NCBI GenBank assembly: GCA_903955385.1 | Contig: CAJBNH010000065.1 | Span: 1 to 56,548, forward strand | DNA from: an uncultured Myxococcales bacterium | GTDB lineage: Bacteria > Myxococcota_A > UBA9042 | DNA length: 56,548 bases | Reading direction: 5' to 3' | Part shown: positions 1 to 6,892 of the stretch, piece after piece | How the letters are laid out: each line of letters begins with the position of its first letter | Numbering within the stretch: position 1 is the stretch's first letter | Notes under the pieces: model-generated | Seen by the model: the letters and a program-made list of their open reading frames with translations, nothing else | Databases searched by the model: none | What the model was told of the DNA's origin: nothing | Made by a program: the position numbers and the translations under genes

Positions 1-188
1 GCCCGCCTTCGCGGGCTGCCTGGCCGCTGAGCCCACGAAGGTGGGCTTCCCGTGTGATAGCCCGGGGTTTTTAACCCTGGGTGGCCCGGTCCGTGCGAGT
101 CGGGTAGTGCGGTGGATCGCGACCGGCGAGCGCTTCGATAGGCTCGTTATCGAAAGGATTCTCGCTCGTAGCCGAGGTTCCTGACTGA
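1..188. repeat. Dispersed multi-hairpin repeat, left copy
   Basis: Positions 54-188 match the reverse complement of 56404-56548 with about ten mismatches and one 10-bp indel (aligned by eye). Positions 30-81 match the reverse complement of 53632-53685. It contains several stems: GCCCGC/GCGGGC (1-16), AGCCCAC/GTGGGCT (30-47), CCCGGGGTT/AACCCTGGG (61-81, one G-U pair) and TTCGATA/TATCGAA (134-154). It encodes nothing recognisable. The layout resembles REP/BIME-type elements, but I see no transposase in the window. The repeat may extend left of position 1. Confidence 0.85.
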
Positions 189-320
189 ATGCAGGATGCA
201 TCGGCGCGACCGGTGGCCGTCGACGCCGCAGCGGGGTCGACGGCCGCCGGGCAGCCACGAGCCGCAATGACGGCGACGCGCAGTCCTGCATGATTCCTGG
301 GTCTTCTGTGTCGTTTCAGG
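189..320. other. Non-coding stretch downstream of the RND/TolC gene
   Basis: Together with the repeat at 1-188 this makes 320 nt without a gene. Nothing is recognisable between the repeat end and the stop codon at 321. I see no clear terminator with a T-tract. Confidence 0.5.
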
Positions 321-3300
321 CTAGGGCTGCACCAGGTTGTTCAGCTTCAAAACGGCCAGTTGGAGGTTCAGCGTCTCGCGCTCCTCCTGCAGCTCGGCCA
401 GGCGCAATTGCGTATCCGCCTCAGCGACTTCCAAAGGCGTAACGGCGCCGGCGTCCAGCGACTTCTGCACGATGACGGCACTGCGGCGGGCGACCTCAGC
501 CTGCGACTGCACCACTCGTAGCGTCTCACCTGCGGACTCGACTTCCAGCGCAGCCTGACGAACCTGCGCCGCCAGCTCGTTCTCGGCCTTCTGCAGCTCG
601 GCTTCGAGGCGAACCAGTGTCTGCCGGCGCTCGCGGGCCTCGGCATAGCGAGAACCGCGATCGAACAGCGGAATCACGAGGTTGGCTGAGGTGGACCAGA
701 CCCAGTTCTCTCCCGTGAAGCCGGCAGTGTCGGAGTAGCGGAGCAGGCCGTTGGCCGTCAGGATCGGCATCCAGCGCCACTCGGCCTCAGCCAGCAGCGC
801 CTCGGCCGCAAGCAGCGCCTGCCGACGTGCGGCCAGATCCGGCCGATTCTTGCGGGCTTGCGCGGTCCACTCGTGCACTCCGCCTTGCGGTCGCGCGACG
901 GCAGCCACGGGGGCCAGGTCGTCGGGAGCGGGACCGCCCATCAGGATGCCGAGGATCTCCACCAGCTGTCGGCGGGCCAGACGGGCACGGACCAGATCCT
1001 GCTCCGCGCGGGCGCGCTCGGCTTGGGCGCGCAACAGGGGCAGCTCGCTCTCGGTGCCCTCCTTGCGGCGCAGCTGCGCGATGCGGATGCGCTCGTCAGA
1101 CAGGGCAAGCGCCCGACCGGCGGCGTTGACCATGCGGTCCAGGGCCTGCGACTGTTGGAAGATCTCTGCGACGCGAAAGCGGATCTCGCGCTGGGCGGCG
1201 GCAAGGGCGGCCTTCTGCGCCTCGATGCCGGCGTCCGACGCGCGGGCCATCAGGATCGGCGACAGCGCGAACAGGGTCTGATCGACGTTGAAGACGGCAG
1301 AGACCGTGTCCTGCTTCTGGATGACGGTCGGCGCGGGCGCCAGAGCGGCGGGCAGGCCCATCTTGGTCAGCAGCGTGCTGAAGTCGAGGACGGCCTCGGT
1401 CGAGTTGTGGGTGAAGGTGCCGATGGCCTTGGCGTCGGGCAGCCACGCGGTGGACACCCGGCTGCGGGCGGCTTCCGCTTCGCCCAAGCGGGCTTTTGCG
1501 ACGGCCAAGTCGGCGTTGTGGGCCAGGGCGCGGCGCGTGGCCTCTTCGAGGGTCAGGGCACCTGAGACAGGCGCCACGGCAGGTGTCGCTGCCGGCTGCG
1601 CGGTCGCGTGGGTTGGCCACGCCACGGCAAGACCAGTTGCCAGCAGCAGAGCCAGGACCGTGGCAGAAGTCTTGGCCACGTCGACGGGGACAGCGGACTT
1701 GACCGAAGACTTGCGGAAGATGCGCATGAGGCCTCCCTGAGCGGAGTCGAACCAAAGGTAGACGGCGGGCAGAACGATGAGGGTCAGCAGGGTCGAAGTG
1801 ATCACGCCGCCGATGACGGCAAGGGCCATGGGGGCGCGGAACTCCGAGCCGGGTCCCTGGTTGATGGCCGTGGGCAACATGCCCAGGATCATCGCCGCAG
1901 AGGTCATCAGGATCGGTCGCAGCCGCCGCCGCCCGGCCGCCACGATTGCGTCGGCAGGCGTAGCGCCTGCGCGCTGTTCGTGCAAGGCCGCATCGACCAG
2001 CAGGATGCCGTTCTTGGTCACCAGGCCCATCAGCAGGATGATGCCGATGTTGGCGCCGATCGAGATCGCGTTGTCGGTCAAGAACAGCGCGGCAAACGCC
2101 CCGACGAACGCCAGGGGCAGCGAGAGCATGATCGTAAACGGGTGCAGGAACGACTCGAACTGCGCGGCCAGAATCAGGAAGATGAAGACGACGGCGAGCG
2201 CGAGTGCCATCGCCATCGCCGACCCGCTCTCGTCCATCTGCTTGACCATGCCGTCGAGTCGCACGTAGCTGTCGCCCTCGAACGGGTAGGCGTCGAGCTT
2301 GGGCTGCAGGTCGGCCACCACCTCGCCCAGCGTGCGCGTGGTGTTCGAAGCCGAGATCGTGATCTGGCGGATGCGGTCTTGCCGGTCGATCACCTGCGGC
2401 CCCGACTGCGGCTGCGTGCGCACCAGCGACGACAGCGGCACGAACCCCTTGGGCGTCGCCACCGACACCGTGCTCAAGTTCGCCATGCCGGTGCGGTCGG
2501 CATCGCGCAGGCGCACGCGGATCTTCACTTCCTTGCTGGTGCCCTCGGGGACGCGCAGTTGGCCGGCCTCTTCGCCCTCCAGCGCCGCCCGCAGTGTCCG
2601 CGCGACCATCGCCACGGGAATGCCCAGGTCAGCGGCGCGCGCGCGGTCCACCGTGACCGTCTGCTCGGGCTTGCCGGGAGCGTACTCGGCGTTGATGTCG
2701 CCCAACCCGGGAATCGTGCGCAGCATTTTTTCGATGGCGGCCGCATCGTGTTCCAGCCGCGCCATGTCGGACCCACGCACCTGCACCATCAGCGGCGGCT
2801 GCGACGGCAGGCCCTCCAACACGGGCGGCGGGATCACCGACACCTTGGCGCCCGGCACGGTCAAGGCCGCCTGACGCGCGAGGTTCTTCAGGTCCTCCAG
2901 GTTCTCGCGTCGTTCGGTCTTGGGCACCGCGATCACCCGCCACAGCACCTTGTTCACGTCGCCGTTGGGTCCCAGGGTGGCATACACCGTTTGGAACAGC
3001 TTGTTGGCCAGCAACTGCTTTTCGGCGCCGGCGGTGGCGCGCGCGGTCTCGTCGAGCGAGGTGCCGGGGGGCATCTCGAGGTTGACCAAGAACTGACCGC
3101 GGTCTTGCACCGGCACGAACTCGCTGCCCATCAGGGTCGTCAGCCCCAGCGCCGCCGCAAACGTCGCCACACCCAGCAGCACGGTCACGACCTTGTGGCG
3201 CAGGGCCAGGCGCAGGGTCGCTGCATAGGCCTCTTCAGACGCCGCGTGCATGGCCTCGAAGAACCTGACGTACCACGCGCGCTTGCGGCCGTGCTCGACC

Positions 3301-4772
3301 TTGACGGCAAGTCGCGCCGACAGCATCGGGTCGAGCGTAAAGGCCACGAACAGCGAAATCAGCACCGCGGCCGACACCGTCAGGCCGAACTGGCGAAAGA
3401 ACTGGCCGACGATGCCGGTCATGAAGGCGACGGGCACGAACACGGCGACGATGGTCAGGGTCGTGGCCATGACGGCCAGCGCGATCTCACTGGTCCCCTT
3501 CGACGCCGCCTCGACCGGGTCCTCGCCTCTCTCTAGATGGCGAAAGATGTTCTCTCGCACCACCACCGCGTCGTCGATCAGCAGACCGATGGCCAGCGAC
3601 AGGGCCAGCAGCGTCATCATGTTCAGCGTGAAGCCGAAGAGGTCCATGGCAAAGAACGTCGCGATCACGCTGGTGGGCAGCGCCAGGGCCGAGATCACGG
3701 TCGAGCGCATGTCGAGCATGAACAGCAGGATCACGAGGATCGCCATCACGCCGCCGTAGATGATGGCAATCTCGACCTCGTGGGCCGTCTCGCGGATGAA
3801 GGTGCTCTGGTCGCCGATCAGGGTGGCCCGGTATCCGCGCGGCAGCCGGGGGGTCAGCTCGGCCATGCGCGCCGTCACGCCGTCTGCCACCTCGATCGTG
3901 TTGGCGCCGGACTGCTTGACGACCTCGAACGACACGGCCTCGGCGCCGTTGCTGCGGACGCGGGTGCGGGCCTCGGCGAACGTGTCCTTGACCTCGGCGA
4001 TGTCGCCCAGGGTGATCTGGCTGCCCGACTGGGTCGCACCGATGGCGACCTTGGCCACCTCCTCAGCGGTCCGCAGCTCGCCTGTCAGGCGCACGGACAT
4101 CTCGGTCGGTCCCTCCTGGTAGTGGCCCGCGGGCAGGCTCAGGTTTTCGGCGCGCAGCTTGTCGATCACGGCCGTCAGCGGCAGGTTGGTGGCGTCCAGA
4201 CGCTTGCGGTCGATCTCGACCAGAATCTCTCGATCGCGCCCGCCCTTGACCTCGACCGCCGCCACGCCGGGTGCCCGCTCGAGCTGGGGCTTGACGAACT
4301 CCTCAGTGATCTGGCGCAGCTTCTCTTGCGGCAAGTCACCCGACGCAACGTAGGTCAGCACCGGCGCGGCGTTGATGTCCAACCGGCGCACGGAGGGCTC
4401 GTGCACGCCCTGTGGCAGTTGCGACCGAACGGTGGCCACCCGCTCGCGCACGTCGTTGGCCGCGCGGTCGATGTTCGCACGCATCTTGAACATCACGAGG
4501 ACGATCGACACCGACTCGCGCGAGAACGAGCGCACGCTGTCCAGGTCGTTGATGCCGGCGACGGCGTCTTCCAGGGGGCGCGAGACTTGCCGCTCGACCT
4601 CCGAAGGCGACGCTCCGGGGTAGATGGTGGTGATGCTCATGAACGGGAACGTGACATCGGGGAACAGGTCGGTCCCCAGGCGAGTGAGGCTGACCCCACC
4701 CAGCACCATCAGGGCCGCGGTCACGACGATGGTCAGCACGGGCCGCCGAATGGCGACATCGGAAAGCGTCAT
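321..4772 (-). CDS. RND (HAE1-type) efflux permease fused in frame to a TolC-type outer-membrane factor
   Basis: The single 1483-residue frame holds two normally separate proteins. Residues 1-1015 are a complete AcrB-like proton-driven inner-membrane permease: N-terminal 'SDVAIRRPVLTIVV', the TM4 acid pair in 'LLIDDAVVVRENI', porter loops and a second TM bundle ending 'LPAVYLWFD'. Residues 1016-1483 are a TolC-like outer-membrane factor, beginning with a signal-peptide-like stretch (hydrophobic core then 'THATAQ') and two long helical repeats typical of the OEP family. M1016 (codon 1727-1725) has its own strong Shine-Dalgarno, so the TolC part may also be made separately. The gene lies 12 nt after the adaptor gene and is probably regulated by the TetR gene at the head of the operon. 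Substrate unknown. RND/OMF fusions are known in some other phyla; whether this polypeptide stays joined is open. Confidence 0.93.
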   Translation of the reverse strand: MTLSDVAIRRPVLTIVVTAALMVLGGVSLTRLGTDLFPDVTFPFMSITTIYPGASPSEVERQVSRPLEDAVAGINDLDSVRSFSRESVSIVLVMFKMRANIDRAANDVRERVATVRSQLPQGVHEPSVRRLDINAAPVLTYVASGDLPQEKLRQITEEFVKPQLERAPGVAAVEVKGGRDREILVEIDRKRLDATNLPLTAVIDKLRAENLSLPAGHYQEGPTEMSVRLTGELRTAEEVAKVAIGATQSGSQITLGDIAEVKDTFAEARTRVRSNGAEAVSFEVVKQSGANTIEVADGVTARMAELTPRLPRGYRATLIGDQSTFIRETAHEVEIAIIYGGVMAILVILLFMLDMRSTVISALALPTSVIATFFAMDLFGFTLNMMTLLALSLAIGLLIDDAVVVRENIFRHLERGEDPVEAASKGTSEIALAVMATTLTIVAVFVPVAFMTGIVGQFFRQFGLTVSAAVLISLFVAFTLDPMLSARLAVKVEHGRKRAWYVRFFEAMHAASEEAYAATLRLALRHKVVTVLLGVATFAAALGLTTLMGSEFVPVQDRGQFLVNLEMPPGTSLDETARATAGAEKQLLANKLFQTVYATLGPNGDVNKVLWRVIAVPKTERRENLEDLKNLARQAALTVPGAKVSVIPPPVLEGLPSQPPLMVQVRGSDMARLEHDAAAIEKMLRTIPGLGDINAEYAPGKPEQTVTVDRARAADLGIPVAMVARTLRAALEGEEAGQLRVPEGTSKEVKIRVRLRDADRTGMANLSTVSVATPKGFVPLSSLVRTQPQSGPQVIDRQDRIRQITISASNTTRTLGEVVADLQPKLDAYPFEGDSYVRLDGMVKQMDESGSAMAMALALAVVFIFLILAAQFESFLHPFTIMLSLPLAFVGAFAALFLTDNAISIGANIGIILLMGLVTKNGILLVDAALHEQRAGATPADAIVAAGRRRLRPILMTSAAMILGMLPTAINQGPGSEFRAPMALAVIGGVITSTLLTLIVLPAVYLWFDSAQGGLMRIFRKSSVKSAVPVDVAKTSATVLALLLATGLAVAWPTHATAQPAATPAVAPVSGALTLEEATRRALAHNADLAVAKARLGEAEAARSRVSTAWLPDAKAIGTFTHNSTEAVLDFSTLLTKMGLPAALAPAPTVIQKQDTVSAVFNVDQTLFALSPILMARASDAGIEAQKAALAAAQREIRFRVAEIFQQSQALDRMVNAAGRALALSDERIRIAQLRRKEGTESELPLLRAQAERARAEQDLVRARLARRQLVEILGILMGGPAPDDLAPVAAVARPQGGVHEWTAQARKNRPDLAARRQALLAAEALLAEAEWRWMPILTANGLLRYSDTAGFTGENWVWSTSANLVIPLFDRGSRYAEARERRQTLVRLEAELQKAENELAAQVRQAALEVESAGETLRVVQSQAEVARRSAVIVQKSLDAGAVTPLEVAEADTQLRLAELQEERETLNLQLAVLKLNNLVQP
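1725..1737 (-). promoter_or_regulatory. Internal ribosome binding site and ATG for the TolC-like half
   Basis: On the minus strand GGGAGG (1737-1732) stands 4 nt before ATG (1727-1725). The ATG is in frame with the upstream permease, at residue 1016, and opens a sequence that looks like a normal signal peptide. No stop codon separates the two halves. It is either a relic of the ancestral separate gene or an active re-initiation site giving free outer-membrane factor. Confidence 0.6.
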
Positions 4773-4784
4773 GGCTGCGGGCTC

Positions 4785-5918
4785 CTAGCGGACGTTGGCC
4801 GGGGTGGCGGCGTGGGGCAGGGTGTCGCCTTCGCGCCAGCTGGCACCGGGCTGGACCACCACGGCGTCTTCGGCGGTCAGTCCCTTGGTGACGTGGATCA
4901 TCCCGGCTTCGGTGCGCACGACCGACACTTCTCGCCGCACCAGCTTGTTGTCCGGACCCACGACCAGCACCGCCGGCGTGTCACCCGTCAGTACGGCAGT
5001 TCGGGAAACCAGCAGTGACGGCACGGCCTTGGCCTCGATCCGAGCGTCGACGAAGGTGCCGGACAGCAGCTTGCCGTCGGGGTTTTCGAGGATGCCCTCG
5101 ATCGGCACCCGCCGCGTCGCCGGGTCCAGGCTGGGCACCATCACATCGACCTTGCCGATGGCGGTCAGGCCGGAGTCGGTCTCGATGGACAGCTTGGCCC
5201 CCACCAGCACGCGCGGAGCATCGCGGTCCGACACGTGACCGACGAAACGCAGGCGTGCGAGTCGCTCGATGCGGAACAGCGGCACCCCGGGAGCCGCGAA
5301 CGAGCCTGGCGCCGTCGGGGCCATCACCACGACACCGTCGATGGGGGCGACCAGACGCGTTTCCTGACGCATGACCTCGACATAGCGCGCCGAGGCGGAG
5401 GCTTGGGCGATCGACGCCGACCCCAGGTTCGCCTGCCCGCCGGCCATCACGACCTGTTGCTGGGAAGCTGCGCCTGCCACCTCGAGGTTCTGCGAACGGC
5501 GCAAGGCGTCGACCGCCAGGTTCTTCTGGGCCCGCGCCGCCTGCATCCCCGCCTGAGCCTGCGCCGCCTGCGCGTCCAGATCGCGGTCGTCGATGCGTGC
5601 AAGCAGTTGTCCTGCCTGGACCACGTCGCCGCGCTTGACCGCCACTTCGATGACGCGGCCGGGAAGCTTGAACGCAAGGTTGACATCGGCATCGGGCTTC
5701 AAGGTGCCGGTCAAGCGCACGTCTTCTGTCGCGGGACCGGGTTGCGGATGCGCCAGAGCGGGCGGCGGCACGTCCTTGGCCTGCTGCGCGCGCGCGCGAG
5801 CCTCAGCCGCCAAGGCCTCGTTGTGCTCGATCTTCAGGCTGACCTTCCACGTCAGGACGCCGCCGAAGCCCAACAGACCCAGGACGACGATGACGATGGC
5901 GATGCGTTGGGAATTCAC
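4785..5918 (-). CDS. RND efflux periplasmic adaptor (membrane fusion protein)
   Basis: This 377-residue protein should bridge the inner-membrane permease and the outer-membrane channel. It has an N-terminal hydrophobic anchor (about residues 5-24), a lipoyl/barrel-sandwich half ('LPGRVIEVAVKRGDVVQAG'), an Ala/Gln-rich helical hairpin (about 105-160), the returning lipoyl half ('VAPIDGVVV') and a C-terminal beta-barrel/MP domain, as in the AcrA/HlyD family. I chose the GTG at 5918: GGAGG lies 7 nt upstream and the GTGA overlaps the tetR stop. The longer ATG at 5981 would run 67 nt into tetR. Middle gene of the tetR-adaptor-pump operon. Confidence 0.92.
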   Translation of the reverse strand: MNSQRIAIVIVVLGLLGFGGVLTWKVSLKIEHNEALAAEARARAQQAKDVPPPALAHPQPGPATEDVRLTGTLKPDADVNLAFKLPGRVIEVAVKRGDVVQAGQLLARIDDRDLDAQAAQAQAGMQAARAQKNLAVDALRRSQNLEVAGAASQQQVVMAGGQANLGSASIAQASASARYVEVMRQETRLVAPIDGVVVMAPTAPGSFAAPGVPLFRIERLARLRFVGHVSDRDAPRVLVGAKLSIETDSGLTAIGKVDVMVPSLDPATRRVPIEGILENPDGKLLSGTFVDARIEAKAVPSLLVSRTAVLTGDTPAVLVVGPDNKLVRREVSVVRTEAGMIHVTKGLTAEDAVVVQPGASWREGDTLPHAATPANVR

Positions 5919-6574
5919 GGTTTGGCCTCCAATGGGGCGGCAACGAGCGATGCGTCGAGGGTGGGGGGCAGGGACTGGCACAGTGCGACCAGAACGTGCT
6001 GACGGAACCGGGTGACTTGCCGCGCCATGTCGGGCGGCGTTGTCGCGCGGATGATTTGGCGCGCATACATGTAGACGATGCCGGCAGCCATCATGGCGCC
6101 GAATTCGGCGTCGATGACCTGAGCAAGCGGTGGGTGTGCCCGGACGTTGCGGGCGATGTCTTCGCGCATGTGGTGAACGACCGAGTCCAGAAACTCATCG
6201 GCAAGGTACGCAAGCTCAGTCCCAGCGGCGCCCTCGAGCACCATCCGCAGCTCCAGCCGGCGCCCCCACAGAAACGCGCAGAACTTCTCGTCCAGCTCCT
6301 GAGTGCGCTCTTCCGCAGGTCCCATCGCACCGAGGCTGCACGCCTCGTCGTCATAGGCGCGCAGGTGTGCGAGCAGGTCTTGCAGGAAGGCACGGGCGAC
6401 CTGCAGGTAGAGTGCTTCCTTGGACTCGAAGTACAGGTAGAACGCGCCCTTGGATGTGCCGGCGCGGTCGGTGATGTCGCTGACGCGGGCGCGGTCCAAG
6501 CCCTGTTCAGCGAACACCTCTGCGGCGGTGGCCACCAAGGCCTGTCTCAGCTGCGGATTGGGTGCTCGGCTCAT
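5915..6574 (-). CDS. TetR-family transcriptional repressor
   Basis: A 219-residue regulator with an N-terminal TetR helix-turn-helix (about residues 10-56: 'AAEVFAEQGLDRARVSDI', 'GTSKGAFYLYFESKEALY') and a divergent C-terminal ligand domain. The ATG at 6574 is chosen because the protein then begins just before the DNA-binding domain; the longer frame would translate the operator region. It is first in the efflux operon and overlaps the adaptor gene by GTGA. Three palindromes immediately upstream suggest autoregulation, released by a pump substrate. The ligand cannot be read from the sequence. Confidence 0.93.
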   Translation of the reverse strand: MSRAPNPQLRQALVATAAEVFAEQGLDRARVSDITDRAGTSKGAFYLYFESKEALYLQVARAFLQDLLAHLRAYDDEACSLGAMGPAEERTQELDEKFCAFLWGRRLELRMVLEGAAGTELAYLADEFLDSVVHHMREDIARNVRAHPPLAQVIDAEFGAMMAAGIVYMYARQIIRATTPPDMARQVTRFRQHVLVALCQSLPPTLDASLVAAPLEAKP

Positions 6575-6577
6575 GCG

Positions 6578-6621
6578 TGACTCCCGAGTCAGTGACCCAC
6601 GAGTCACTGACCGACGGGTCA
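6578..6621. promoter_or_regulatory. Three tandem 14-bp palindromic operators
   Basis: Three copies of a TGAC(N6)GTCA palindrome repeat every 15 bp: TGACTCCCGAGTCA (6578-6591), TGACCCACGAGTCA (6593-6606) and TGACCGACGGGTCA (6608-6621). They lie 3 nt upstream of the tetR start and the last overlaps the putative -10 box. The form is typical of TetR-family operators. A 15-bp period is close to one and a half helical turns, so successive dimers would sit on roughly opposite faces. Confidence 0.8.
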
Positions 6622-6648
6622 CATAAGGACGTCCGGCGACGTCGTCAA
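6620..6648 (-). promoter_or_regulatory. Putative sigma70-type promoter of the tetR-efflux operon
   Basis: On the minus strand TTGACG (6648-6643) and TATGTG (6625-6620) are spaced by 17 nt. The -10 region overlaps the third operator, which fits repression by the TetR product. The -10 box is a weak match. Confidence 0.45.
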
Positions 6649-6892
6649 GCGCAAAACGCAACTCTTTGACGCAGTGCGTTGTTTCGAGGCGACCGCAAGG
6701 TCGGGCGACACCCGATGCGGGCCCGTGTCGCCTGGGAAATCGCCGCCGCAATTCAGACCCGAGTTGTCCCGATTGGACGGGCTCGCGAGAACCCATCTAT
6801 TCTCCCTGCGCATCTCACCAACGCTTCGGGCCAGCCCGGGACGGCGAAAGCTGCCTTCCTGAGGTGTGACCGCGCAAGGAGACCCTGTATCC

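Noticed and set aside
1608-3536. 642-codon open frame on the plus strand opposite the RND gene
   Set aside because: His/Arg/Gly/Gln-rich composition, no motifs, fully antisense to a clear gene; typical shadow frame in GC-rich DNA.
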